DNA of 35,624 bases from Chthoniobacteraceae bacterium (GTDB lineage: Bacteria > Verrucomicrobiota > Verrucomicrobiia > Chthoniobacterales > Chthoniobacteraceae). A program made the translations under genes and the position numbers. The stretch covers positions 1 through 35,624 of the forward strand of contig CANJZW010000048.1 of NCBI GenBank assembly GCA_947479475.1, in the 5' to 3' direction. The notes below the pieces were generated by a model. The model saw only the letters and a list, made by a program, of their open reading frames with translations. It was not told where the DNA came from and did no database searches. Below, one piece after another: positions 1 through 8,409 of the stretch; the stretch's first letter is position 1; each line of letters begins with the position of its first letter.

Positions 1-435
1 AGAGTTATCGCGGCCCCAGGCCGAAGTAGAGACGCCAGGCGGGCATCCATCGGAGTGCGGCGGCGGGAGAAAACGCCCGCCCCGTACTCCGGCGGCCCTC
101 CACTTTCACACCGGCAGGACCCATCCGCTTTCACACCGGCCCTCGCAACCCTAGGCCATCCCGCGACGACACCGGGCGTGCCGGTTGCAGAAATGGGGGC
201 AAAAGCGACTTCATTACGGAGGCTCCGGACGAGCCGGACTTGGAGCCCATCGACGCCGTGGCGGGTCGCTGTGGGCTGTGCGTGACTCCGGTCGCGCGGT
301 TGGCACGGAAGCGGTGGCCGGCTGCGCTGCTGTGCTCCGGTGAGTCTGTCGGTGCGTGTGCTGCGGGGCATGGGTCGTCTGGACGCCCGATGTTCTCCAG
401 TGCGCTTGCGCACTTCGTTCATTCCGGCAAGTGTA
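1..435. other. Upstream region without a recognised gene
   Basis: About 435 bases lie before the kinase start. Several open frames cross it in both directions, but none gives a protein I recognise and they look like chance frames of high-GC DNA. The 13-base string ctttcacaccggc occurs twice, near 102 and 139. A stretch near 205-270 reads as an acidic peptide in one frame (contains FITEAPDEPD). It could be a gene remnant, but nothing else supports that. The kinase promoter should lie here, and I could not pick a convincing -35/-10 pair. Confidence 0.4.
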
Positions 436-3000
436 ATGACGATGAAACAATGGTCGCTTACCCTTTACGGCTCCAGTGGGATGTTGAGCACATTTGATTC
501 GGGCGAGACCCAGTTTGTGATCGGCACGGAAGAAGCCGCCGATGTGTTTACGATTGCCGGAGACGGTGTAGCCGCGAGACACGCCTGGGTGTGGGTCGCA
601 GTCGAGCAGATGCAGGTGGAGGACCTTGGCGGAGGGACGCTGGTGAACGGGCACCCAATCACGGAGCGCGTGGAGGTGGAGTATCCGGCTTCGGTGCAGG
701 TGGGCTCGATCACGCTGGTTGTGGAGGAGAAGGTGGCGGCGGTGCACATCTCCTCTTCGGCGACCATTCTTCAACGCCCGGCATCGAGGAGCGCATCCAG
801 CGTGAGCACGGCGGAGACCATTGTGACGAGGCAAGGACCGCAGGCGGTTGTCAGCTCTGGACCAGCGGATTCAAACAAGGCTGCCACATTGTGTGAATAC
901 ACCCTGGTGCGTGAAATAGCCCGTGGGGGAATGGGGCAGATCTACTTTGGGGAGGATCCGCAGCTTGAAAGGCAGGTGGCGGTCAAAGTGAGCAGCGTGA
1001 GTTACGGAGGCGAAGATCCGCGCTTTTCCAAGGAAGCCAAGGTCCTTGCCCACTTGGCGCATCCAAACATCGTGCCGATCCACGCCATCGGGGTGGATGC
1101 TCAAAGCAGGCCGTTTTACTCGATGAAGCTGGTCAAGGGGCGCACGCTCCAAGCGGTGCTCAATGCGATCCGGGACGGAGACGCTGCGGCTGTGAAGGAA
1201 TACACGCGGGCGGCACTGCTGACGGTGTTCCGGAAGGTGTGTGATGCGATGGCGTTTGCCCACGCGAAGGGTGTGTTACACCGGGACCTCAAGCCGGAGA
1301 ACATCATGGTGGGCGAGTACGGCGAAGTGCTGGTGATGGACTGGGGATTGGCAAAGATCCTGGGCGAACGTGATGAGTCTGGCGTGGCGGTAACACCAGC
1401 CAGTGACACGGGCGACTATGGCATGACGATGGAGGGCGAAGTCATGGGGACGCCGCAGTACATGTCGCCGGAACAGGCGGAAGGCATGGTGGCGGAACTG
1501 GACGCGCGCTCGGACATCTACTCGCTGGGTGGAATCTTGTATGCGATTCTTACGCTGCGTCCGCCGATTGATGGGAAGACGCTGAACGAGGTGCTCACGA
1601 AGGTTAAGCGGGGCGAGATTAGTTCGATGATCACCAAGCGTGGCAGCAAGGGAGATGTGACGGTTGGCACACCCGCCGCAATGGGCGTTGAAATCCCAGG
1701 CGCTTTGCAGGCGGTGACACTGAAGGCGATGGCGACGGACCGTAACAAGCGGTACGCTAGAGTCGAGGTGTTTGCCGTGGACATCGAGTCGTACCAGAAC
1801 GGGTTTGCAACCACGGCCGAGGATGCTGGCGCGTGGAAACGTGTGAAGCTGTGGGTGGGGCGGAACAAGGTGTTGGCTGGGTCGGCCGCGGTGATGCTGG
1901 TAGTGGTGAGTGGGTTTACGGTGAAGGTGGTAACTGAGGGGAGGAAGGCCACAAGGGCACTGGCCCGATTGCAGGAGACGGCGCCTACGTTCGCAACCAG
2001 AGCTGAGGATGCGCTGCGTGAGGGAAACTTTGAGGAGGCACTCAAGAGCATCGATTTTGCCGTGGATTTGGAGCCAAGGAACGGCGGGTATCACGCCCTT
2101 CGAGGGAACGTGCTGCAGGTGCTTGTGCGCTGGCCGGAAGCGGTGTTGGCGTATCAGGCAGCCATGCGCCATGGGGAGAATGATAAAGCCCAGGCGAACC
2201 TGTCGTTAACAGAGTCGTTTCTGGCGCAGGCCAAGAAAGAAGGAGACGCCAAGGCAAAGGGAGCCTTGTTTGAGGCGCTTAACGCTCAAGGGCGGCAGTA
2301 TGAGGCGATGGCGTTTGGAAAAGAGCTGGGCGACTTCTGGAAAGACCGGAGGAAGGATCCGAGTGCTTTGCCCGAGCTGGTGAAACGTCTGGAAGCCAAA
2401 CTGCTGCCGGTGCCTGGGACAGAGCTGCTGATGAGCAAGACGGAGTTTACGGTTGGGGAATGGAAGCTCTATCTCAGAGCTGAGGGTCTGCCTGTCTGGA
2501 CGCAACCCAGCAAGGACTGGGTACAGACGGACGAACATCCCGTGGTAAATATGAGTTGGAACAAGGTAAAGGAGGTTTGTGACTGGTTGAGTGCGGAGAC
2601 GGGGAGGGAGTGGCGCCTGCCGACGAATACGGAGTGGGAGGCAGCTGTGGGGACGTCTACGTATCCCTGGGGGGAGTATTTACAACCGAAGTGGGACGAC
2701 GGAAACTACGCAATATTGGAGGATGGGAAGGACGATCCGAAGAAAATCGGTATAGATGGGGTATTAGGAACGGCGCCAGTGGGGTCCTTTAATCCGAATG
2801 TCTTGGGCTTTTACGACCTTGGAGGGAATGCTCAAGAATGGATGTGGGACGGTTTGGACGAGAAGACTGGCAAGCGAGTCCTGCGGGGGGGCGGCTGGAG
2901 CAACAACGTGGACTACGCGCGGTGCGCGAACCGCGACTTCATCACCCCCACGACAGCTTACGGCAGCTACGGCTTCCGCTTGGCCCGAGGGCGTCCATAA
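436..3000 (+). CDS. FHA-like / Ser-Thr protein kinase / TPR / SUMF1-domain membrane protein
   Basis: PknB-type serine/threonine kinase of about 854 residues with accessory domains at both ends. Residues ~1-95 look FHA-like (VIGTEE, then RHA and TLVNGHPI). The kinase domain starts at ~155. It has a Gly loop RGGMG at 163-167, VAVK lysine K184, HRDLKPEN with D284, DWG (not DFG) at D302, and MSPEQAEG. One hydrophobic segment at ~479-500 would place the kinase in the cytoplasm and the C-terminus outside. TPR-like helices follow (~515-590). The last ~200 residues are a SUMF1/FGE-sulfatase fold (WRLPTNTEWEAA, GNAQEW, RGGGW, GFRLAR). The reading frame is open back to a GTG at 340, but ATG 436 (or 442) gives the usual start just before the FHA-like strand. 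Substrates cannot be read from sequence. This architecture is common in Planctomycetes and Verrucomicrobia, and the SUMF1 part is probably a binding module, not a true formylglycine enzyme. Confidence 0.93.
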   Translation: MTMKQWSLTLYGSSGMLSTFDSGETQFVIGTEEAADVFTIAGDGVAARHAWVWVAVEQMQVEDLGGGTLVNGHPITERVEVEYPASVQVGSITLVVEEKVAAVHISSSATILQRPASRSASSVSTAETIVTRQGPQAVVSSGPADSNKAATLCEYTLVREIARGGMGQIYFGEDPQLERQVAVKVSSVSYGGEDPRFSKEAKVLAHLAHPNIVPIHAIGVDAQSRPFYSMKLVKGRTLQAVLNAIRDGDAAAVKEYTRAALLTVFRKVCDAMAFAHAKGVLHRDLKPENIMVGEYGEVLVMDWGLAKILGERDESGVAVTPASDTGDYGMTMEGEVMGTPQYMSPEQAEGMVAELDARSDIYSLGGILYAILTLRPPIDGKTLNEVLTKVKRGEISSMITKRGSKGDVTVGTPAAMGVEIPGALQAVTLKAMATDRNKRYARVEVFAVDIESYQNGFATTAEDAGAWKRVKLWVGRNKVLAGSAAVMLVVVSGFTVKVVTEGRKATRALARLQETAPTFATRAEDALREGNFEEALKSIDFAVDLEPRNGGYHALRGNVLQVLVRWPEAVLAYQAAMRHGENDKAQANLSLTESFLAQAKKEGDAKAKGALFEALNAQGRQYEAMAFGKELGDFWKDRRKDPSALPELVKRLEAKLLPVPGTELLMSKTEFTVGEWKLYLRAEGLPVWTQPSKDWVQTDEHPVVNMSWNKVKEVCDWLSAETGREWRLPTNTEWEAAVGTSTYPWGEYLQPKWDDGNYAILEDGKDDPKKIGIDGVLGTAPVGSFNPNVLGFYDLGGNAQEWMWDGLDEKTGKRVLRGGGWSNNVDYARCANRDFITPTTAYGSYGFRLARGRP

Positions 3001-3166
3001 GCGGTCAAGCGAGCGGAGCAGGAGCAGGAGGCTGAGATGCGAGCGTGCGCAGGCCCGGGGGAGTAGAATTTGAACGGCGAGGTGGTAGCGGCACGCATAG
3101 AGCGCTTTACCTCAGGGATTTGTTGGGCTTTTGGCGTAGGGGGCGGTGGGTCTGCTCACACTAGAC

Positions 3167-3511
3167 TTAAATAGAATCGTCGATAAGCGGTAATAGCCTC
3201 GCGCTTACAGCATCGATTAATTCTTTTTCTGCGGATTCTACGAACTCAACTTTTCGGGCTTTCCAGTCCAAGCTTTTGATCTGATCTGCCAAAATCACTC
3301 CCTCGATTCCGGATTTTGAGGATATTCGAACTTCAAATGGATACCCTTTAATCTGGGAAGTAATCGGACAGACAAGAAATAGACCAACTTTTTTGTTATA
3401 TTCATAAGGCGATACAACAAACGCTGGACGCCTGCCCGCTTGTTCATGTCCAGCTTGGGGGGTAAAGGTCAGCCAGACAATATCACCTCTACGCGGGATA
3501 TAAAAAGCCAT
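3167..3511 (-). CDS. MazF/PemK-family endoribonuclease toxin
   Basis: A 114-residue PemK/MazF-like toxin, expected to cleave mRNA when freed from its antitoxin. The N-terminal RRGDIVWLTF, the RRPAFVVSPYEYN stretch and FLVCPITSQIKGYPFEV are characteristic of the fold. The GDIVW loop, the Arg in GRRPA and the Ser/Thr of CPITS sit where the MazF active site is formed. The start ATG at 3511 overlaps the antitoxin stop as TAATG, so the two are translationally coupled. A TTG two codons upstream is also possible. The region is visibly richer in A+T than its neighbours, consistent with acquisition by transfer. Confidence 0.9.
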   Translation of the reverse strand: MAFYIPRRGDIVWLTFTPQAGHEQAGRRPAFVVSPYEYNKKVGLFLVCPITSQIKGYPFEVRISSKSGIEGVILADQIKSLDWKARKVEFVESAEKELIDAVSARLLPLIDDSI

Positions 3512-3753
3512 TACCAAATCTCCTGCCCCAACGCTGAACCCGAGTCTATTGATTCATGTTGGTTGTCTGGAGTGATGTCTTTAAGAAGCTCCTCGAGTGT
3601 AAAAGACTTTCGGCGAACCGGAGTGATGATGAGATTTCCGTCCTGAAGGGTGAGGTCAACGGAAGAGCCGTCATGAATGTGCGTTTCGTCTGCGTAGGCC
3701 TTTGGAATGCGGAGAGCGAGGCTGTTGCCCCATTTTTGCACAGCGGTAATCAT
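3511..3753 (-). CDS. MazE/PemI-like AbrB-fold antitoxin
   Basis: An 80-residue antitoxin directly upstream of the MazF-like toxin. The start MITAVQKWGNSLALRIPKA is the classic swapped-hairpin AbrB/MazE DNA-binding sequence (WGNSLALRIPK), followed by a GSSVDLTLQDGNLIITP strand pair. The acidic, less ordered C-terminus (LEELLKDITPDN onward) should wrap the toxin. By family precedent the protein also represses its own promoter, which would lie between 3754 and about 3850. I saw no clear Shine-Dalgarno sequence before the ATG at 3753. Confidence 0.88.
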   Translation of the reverse strand: MITAVQKWGNSLALRIPKAYADETHIHDGSSVDLTLQDGNLIITPVRRKSFTLEELLKDITPDNQHESIDSGSALGQEIW

Positions 3754-3847
3754 GGATAAACAATGGATCTACTTTGGCGCCGTGTCAAAATTGCTTTTGA
3801 AAAAAACGATCCGCTTGGCTCAATTGAACGTCCCTCGGCAACTCATG

Positions 3848-4200
3848 TCACCTCTGCGGGTGGGCAATCAAGTGTTCCACTCGACGAATTCCAATCCGCC
3901 AACCGGCGAGCCCTGGGTCGACAAAGTAAAGCTTGGGGGTCTTGATCAGACGTTTGGAGGCATTGGTGAACCACGGGGAGGTTAAAAAGACAAGGTGGCT
4001 AGCCTCCAATACCGAAAGCCAAGCATTCGCTGTAACCCGGGTGATGCCTGTATCCGCGGCCAACGATGAAACGTTCAAGCGGACCGAGGGATGGGAGAGG
4101 CAGTCTCGCGCACGGGCATGGCCGAATGTTATACTGGATGTACAATCGGTCAACAATCCGCGCAATGAATGCGCTTTGGTCATCCCCCTGTATTGCCTTC
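3848..4200 (-). pseudogene. C-terminal fragment of a DUF4143 AAA+ ATPase
   Basis: Remnant of a second copy of the ATPase family found intact at 4853. The readable part (about 3848-4090) contains the winged-helix/DUF4143 stretch: LNVSSLAADTGITRVTANAW, then LSVLEASHLVFL, SPWF, KTPKLYFVDPGLAGW. This aligns by eye with residues ~212-270 of the intact protein (EIAGSLGVTPPTCRRYLDAL, KAPKIYFRDSGL). Upstream, the matching ERDV-type segment (RLYIQYNIR) lies in another frame at about 4120-4160, so at least one frameshift is present. The P-loop half and the nuclease-like C-terminus are missing. The frame ends at HPQR, where the family normally continues. It is not likely to be functional. Confidence 0.7.
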
Positions 4201-4219
4201 TTCGAAAAATGCGTAGAGG

Positions 4220-4704
4220 TTTGGATCAAGTCCCTCCGCAAAACCACGCTGGAAGCCGCGCATCTTTGCGAGGCGATCCGGGAAGGGCGTTCCCACCGTC
4301 TGCGGCTCACGCTTTCCGGCCGAGCACTCTGGGAAAAAGCGCTCCCCCTGTTGTCCTCCCCAGTCCGGAGCCGGCATTGGATAGAGGCGAGCACACGCAC
4401 CGTTCCGGCACTGCCAGCCGAGCTGACCGCCCTCAGTCAGCGCACGCTGCTGGAAGACGACCGACTGCCAACCTACGCCGTCAGCAAAAAGAGCCTGCCC
4501 GCCCTCATAGACAACCGGACTTTTCATCAAACGCGTGGCAGTGAGGAGGCCACCTTCACTCTCGAAGCCTGGCATTACGACCCGGTCGTTCTGTCGAAGC
4601 ACACCGCAGTGGATCCGCTCTCAGTCTAGCTCAGTCTGCGGGATTCACCGGATGAACGCGTTCAGCAACAGCTCGAAATCCCTCTGGAGGGCGTCTCATG
4701 GTAA
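4220..4704 (+). pseudogene. Decayed AbiEi-like antitoxin/regulator, 3' part
   Basis: Reading one frame gives the C-terminal part of a winged-helix antitoxin-like family that pairs with AbiEii-type nucleotidyltransferases. It contains HLCEAIREGRSHRLRLTLSG, RALWEKALPLLSSPV, TALSQRTLLEDDRLPTYAVS and FTLEAWHYDP. The frame is broken by TAG at 4627-4629, where the family motif DPLSLYLSL would have Tyr. After the TAG it resumes in the same frame (LSLRDSPDERVQQQLE) to TAA at 4702-4704. The 5' end is missing: upstream the sequence becomes the DUF4143 fragment on the opposite strand. The stop overlaps the ATG of the next remnant (ATGGTAA), the expected coupling of an AbiE-type pair. Family assignment is from memory of homologues and is moderately sure. 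Confidence 0.6.
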
Positions 4705-4859
4705 AAGGGCTCTCCATTTTCCGAGAATGTCTCGCTGCGTTTGAACGCCACTTCGTGCTTATTGGCGGAGCCGCCTGCGTCGAGTGGTTGGCTCGTGGAG
4801 CAGGGCGGGAATTTAATTTCTGCGAAAAACGAATACCTGATGTTCATTTTTCGTGGTAA
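4698..4859 (+). pseudogene. Truncated AbiEii-like nucleotidyltransferase toxin, N-terminal stub
   Basis: A 53-codon frame that begins like AbiEii/AbiGii nucleotidyltransferase toxins: MVKGLSIFRECLAAFERHF followed by VLIGGAACVEWL. The VLIGGAAC strand-loop is the conserved start of the nucleotidyltransferase fold. The family then has an RATKDxD catalytic segment, which is absent. After GAGREF the sequence is unrelated and stops at 4857-4859, inside the start of the intact DUF4143 ATPase. The toxin has therefore lost its active site and more than 80 percent of its length. Confidence 0.6.
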
Positions 4860-5992
4860 CATCGGGCGTGATTCCTCGTTCTGAGATCAAAGATTCTGTC
4901 AAAGCAGCGCTCCAGCGCAGTCGGGTTGTTGCACTCGTCGGCCCTAGACAGTGCGGCAAAACCACCATCGCACGCGAGTTTGTACCGGTAAATTCTGCCA
5001 ACTATTTTGATCTGGAGGACCCTGTAAGCCTAGCGCGATTGGAGGAGCCCAAAACAGCACTCGAAGGACTGCACGGAATCGTGGTCATCGACGAGGTGCA
5101 GCGGCGGCCGGAATTATTTCCAATCCTGGGAGTTCTCGCTGACCGTCAACCACGGCCCGCACAATTTCTCATTGTGGGTAGTGCCAGACCGGAGCTCCTA
5201 TCGCAGTCATCCGAATCTTTAGCCGGAAGAATCGAGGTTCTCGAGATGGGTGGCTTTTCTATCGCTGAAGTTGGGAGCAACCAGCTCGAACCACTATGGC
5301 TTCGCGGTGGATTTCCACTGAGCTACCTTGCAGCAGGGGACCGCGACAGCATGATCTGGCGCCACCAGTTCATCCGCAGTTTTTTTGAGCGGGACCTTCT
5401 GCAGTTTCACCCAGGAGTTGCTCCAGCGACATTGATGCGGTTTGCCGCGATGCTCGCCCATTACCATGCCCAGACATGGAACGCCACTGAGATTGCGGGC
5501 AGCCTTGGCGTGACGCCGCCTACCTGCCGACGGTATTTGGACGCTTTGAGTGGCGCATTTCTCGTTCGCCAACTTCAACCGTGGCACGAGAATCTAGGAA
5601 AGCGGCAAGTGAAGGCCCCCAAGATCTATTTTAGGGACAGTGGACTCTTTCATTGCCTCAGTGGGATCCGGACCCAGGCCGATTTACTCACAAATCCAAA
5701 GCTCGGTGCTTCTTGGGAGGGGTTTGTCGTTGAAGAGATAATTCGAAAGGAGGCACCTGATGAAGTATATTTTTGGGGCACCCACAGCGGAGCGGAATTG
5801 GATTTGCTGTTAATCAGGGATGGAAGGCGCAGCGGAGTCGAAATCAAGCGCGCAGATGCCCCCAAGCTCACAGCCTCAATGAAGACTGCGATGCAGGATT
5901 TAAAGCTGGACCAACTTTCGGTTCTGTATCCAGGGACGCAGACCTATTCGCTGGCTGACAATGTCGTAGTGATGCCGATCAGCAGTTTGTAA
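4853..5992 (+). CDS. AAA+ ATP-binding protein with DUF4143 and PD-(D/E)XK-like C-terminus
   Basis: A 379-residue ATPase of the widespread ATP-binding/DUF4143 family. It has a Walker A motif GPRQCGKTT at 30-38, a Walker B motif IVVIDE at 76-81 and a sensor-like VGSARPELL at 108-115. A winged helix lies at ~205-245, and DUF4143 follows (KAPKIYFRDSGLFHCL). The C-terminus has a nuclease-like signature: E in FVVEEII, GAELDLLL with D317, then EIK at 330-332. The cellular role of this family is poorly defined, and members often sit in defence or TA islands, as here. The frame starts at GTG 4853, overlapping the AbiEii-like stub by 7 bases. A GTG at 4868 is an alternative that starts nearer the conserved IPR. 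No frame damage is visible. Confidence 0.85.
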   Translation: MVTSGVIPRSEIKDSVKAALQRSRVVALVGPRQCGKTTIAREFVPVNSANYFDLEDPVSLARLEEPKTALEGLHGIVVIDEVQRRPELFPILGVLADRQPRPAQFLIVGSARPELLSQSSESLAGRIEVLEMGGFSIAEVGSNQLEPLWLRGGFPLSYLAAGDRDSMIWRHQFIRSFFERDLLQFHPGVAPATLMRFAAMLAHYHAQTWNATEIAGSLGVTPPTCRRYLDALSGAFLVRQLQPWHENLGKRQVKAPKIYFRDSGLFHCLSGIRTQADLLTNPKLGASWEGFVVEEIIRKEAPDEVYFWGTHSGAELDLLLIRDGRRSGVEIKRADAPKLTASMKTAMQDLKLDQLSVLYPGTQTYSLADNVVVMPISSL

Positions 5993-6286
5993 GGAAGCGT
6001 CCTGTAGTCATGCCACAGTGCCTGCCTACTTCCCCTGATACCAACGGGCGAATCAGTCCGGACCAGATCGCCGAGAACCCAAATCCTGATTCAGACATGT
6101 CTCGCAACGAGCGTCACAAAAGCCGAAAGGATCAAAAAATCTCCCCGCAGGCATGAGGGTTTTGTAGTGCCTTTTGGGGAAACCCACGATTCCATAGGCC
6201 TTTCAGGGCGCAGGCAAGAAACGTGGGTTAGAGCTTTGGATCCGATGCCGGAGCCATCAAAGACGGGGGTTGCGCGAAAGCGCGGC

Positions 6287-8350
6287 TTATTGCGCCAACC
6301 ATTGGGCGGCATCGGCAATGACGTGGCCGGTGGTGGCATCATTGCGGATTTCCAGCCAGCTCGAGTGGCCGGCCTCAAAGCGGAAGGTTCCCACCACATG
6401 GACCCCATCAGGTCCGGTCGGGGTCTCCTGCTGGTTGACGTACACCGTGGTTTCGCCCTCGGCGTGGTGGATGACGACAGGGACCTTTTTCGCCCGGTTG
6501 CCAAGCGCGGTGTAGGTGATCGCCACCCGGTAGCGGCCTGGAGAGGCGAGTTCCGGGGTGAATCGGACCTTTTGGTGGCCCTTGTCGGCGTTGCCATCGT
6601 GCCGATAGCCCGTGCCGACGAAGCCTCCCACCGAGGAGCCCTCCGCGGCGAAGCCTTCGATCCTGGCCTTGGAGTCGTCCACCACGATGCCAGGCAAATT
6701 GAGGCCCGCGCGGCTCTCCGTGGGGTCTGGGATGAAATCGAGCACCTGCTTGTCGGCGAGCAGGCGCGTTTTGAGTTTTTCGAGATTGATGGCCTGGATG
6801 GTTGTTTTTTGCTCGATGGCTTGGACGGCTGCAGTCGCGGCGCTTTGGCCCATCACCATGAAAACCGGCTCCATGCGGATGCTCCCGTAGGCAATGTGGC
6901 TGGCGCTCAGGCAGACTGGGACCAGGAGGTTGGTGCATTCAGCCGCCTTGGGACGAATGCTTCGGAAGCTGATCGGGTAGGGTTTGGTCCCGATCTGGAT
7001 GTCCCCCTCGTTGCGGACAAACCCCTCTTTGCTCACGTATCGCTGCACGTGGTGGGAGTCCATGTTGTAGGCGCCCATCCCGACGCTGTCCTCGACGATT
7101 TCGGTGCGTTTGCAGTTCTTTTCCGCCATCACGTAGTCGCCAATCATCCGGCGCGCCTCGCGGACGTAGAGCTGCCTGGGCCAGTTTCCGTTGTCGGTAA
7201 ATTCATCCTTGGCGAGGCCGAATTTCCGGTAGGAATTGCGCAGTGTTTCCGGAACGCGGGGGGAGTTGGCCATCGTCCAGAAGAGGCCCTTTTGCCAGTC
7301 TTCGTGATCTTTCCAGATGCGCTCCCGCGTGGGGTAGTCGGCCTCCGGGTAGTCCCAGTTCATGCCGATGAAGTCTGAACTGATGGCGAAGTTGTTGTTC
7401 GTGTCGGTTTTGCGGTTGGGCATGGACACGGGGTTCCACGACACGCGTGTGTCGCCGGCTTCGGCGTTGCGCAGGGCCAGTTCAAACCATTGCGGGTCGT
7501 AGTGGGCGGGTTTTTCCCAGTCCCGGCGGTTTTCGGGAACGTCGGTGGTGCACATACGGAAGTTGTAGGCCTGGATTTTGCGATCTCCGGAGAATTCTTC
7601 ACCCGGGCCCGAGGGGTTGATTCCGGGAAGGAGGCCGCTTGTGGGGTCGCCCTTGCGCACGTAGGGGTCGACCTGTTGGTTAAACTGGTGGTGTTTGGCG
7701 CCCTCGGTCTGCACGCCGTTGATGCTTTCCCCGTAGACGTTGTTGGCTTCGCGCCCGACATGGTAGCCAACCCCCGCCTTGGCCATCAAATCGCCTTCAT
7801 AACTGGCGTCGATATACATCTCCGCCGCGAAAGATTTGCCGCTTTCCATGACGATCTCGGTGATCTTGGCGCCCGTTTTTTTGACCCCGTGTTTTAGATC
7901 CAGGCGTTCCCCGAAGACAATCGTCACCCGGTCTTTGACGCCCGCCAACATCGCGTCGTAGACGGCTGAGGCGGCCTTGGGTTCAAACGTCCACTGGGCA
8001 TCCTCTTTGCCAGAGCTGCGGGTTCGGGTGGTGAAGTAGAGGTCGCGCGTCTCCTGCTTCCAGTTTTCGGGCTTGTGGTAGTAGTCCCGAATGGCGACGT
8101 AAAAATCCAGGGAAAGTCCGCCTATGGCTTTTTTGTTCCCGATGTCGGTGGCTCCAAGGCCGCCTGTGGTGAGGCCCCCGAGAAAACGAGAGGGCTCGAT
8201 GAGGATGGCGGTTTTTCCCATCCGAGCCGTTTGGATGGCGGCCGTGATCCCTCCGGAACTGCCGCCGTAAATGACGACATCCGCCTTTTGGGCTGCAAAA
8301 GAGCAGAGCGGAAAAACAACGCAGAGCAGGGGGGGGAGGGTGAAACGCAT
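6287..8350 (-). CDS. Secreted FAD-dependent oxidoreductase with golvesin-like C-terminal domain
   Basis: A 687-residue protein of the FAD_oxidored family. The first ~20 residues (MRFTLPPLLCVVFPLCSFAA) are a signal peptide. The FAD-binding Rossmann loop follows at once: DVVIYGGSSGGITAAIQTAR, then LIEPSRFLGGLTTGGL. Typical later blocks include AEMYIDASYEGDLMAKAGV and a C-terminal FAD-domain segment at ASHIAYGSIRMEPVFMVMGQ. The last ~130 residues form a beta-rich golvesin/xanthan-lyase-type CBD-like domain (GYRHDGNADKGHQKVRFTPE, GRYRVAITYTALGNRA, GTFRFEAG). In Verrucomicrobia and Planctomycetes such proteins accompany polysaccharide use. The actual substrate is unknown. It stands alone, about 60 bases downstream of the acyltransferase start-to-end block. 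Confidence 0.9.
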   Translation of the reverse strand: MRFTLPPLLCVVFPLCSFAAQKADVVIYGGSSGGITAAIQTARMGKTAILIEPSRFLGGLTTGGLGATDIGNKKAIGGLSLDFYVAIRDYYHKPENWKQETRDLYFTTRTRSSGKEDAQWTFEPKAASAVYDAMLAGVKDRVTIVFGERLDLKHGVKKTGAKITEIVMESGKSFAAEMYIDASYEGDLMAKAGVGYHVGREANNVYGESINGVQTEGAKHHQFNQQVDPYVRKGDPTSGLLPGINPSGPGEEFSGDRKIQAYNFRMCTTDVPENRRDWEKPAHYDPQWFELALRNAEAGDTRVSWNPVSMPNRKTDTNNNFAISSDFIGMNWDYPEADYPTRERIWKDHEDWQKGLFWTMANSPRVPETLRNSYRKFGLAKDEFTDNGNWPRQLYVREARRMIGDYVMAEKNCKRTEIVEDSVGMGAYNMDSHHVQRYVSKEGFVRNEGDIQIGTKPYPISFRSIRPKAAECTNLLVPVCLSASHIAYGSIRMEPVFMVMGQSAATAAVQAIEQKTTIQAINLEKLKTRLLADKQVLDFIPDPTESRAGLNLPGIVVDDSKARIEGFAAEGSSVGGFVGTGYRHDGNADKGHQKVRFTPELASPGRYRVAITYTALGNRAKKVPVVIHHAEGETTVYVNQQETPTGPDGVHVVGTFRFEAGHSSWLEIRNDATTGHVIADAAQWLAQ

Positions 8351-8409
8351 GGCCCCATGTTCACTGGGGATCGCTTCGATGCAAGCGGCTAGTTTCGCGT
8401 CAATTCAGC

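Noticed and set aside
214..834. 206-codon minus-strand frame at the left edge
   Set aside because: It overlaps the FHA-like start of the kinase, is rich in His/Arg/Thr as expected of a chance frame, and has no family resemblance.
2400..3000. C-terminal SUMF1 domain as a real formylglycine-generating enzyme
   Set aside because: The paired catalytic Cys residues of true FGE are not seen (only ARCANRD). The domain is commonly a non-catalytic module in these kinases.
6167..7378. 403-codon plus-strand frame
   Set aside because: Antisense to the FAD oxidoreductase. The sense frame has a signal peptide and full domain motifs, while this one has none.
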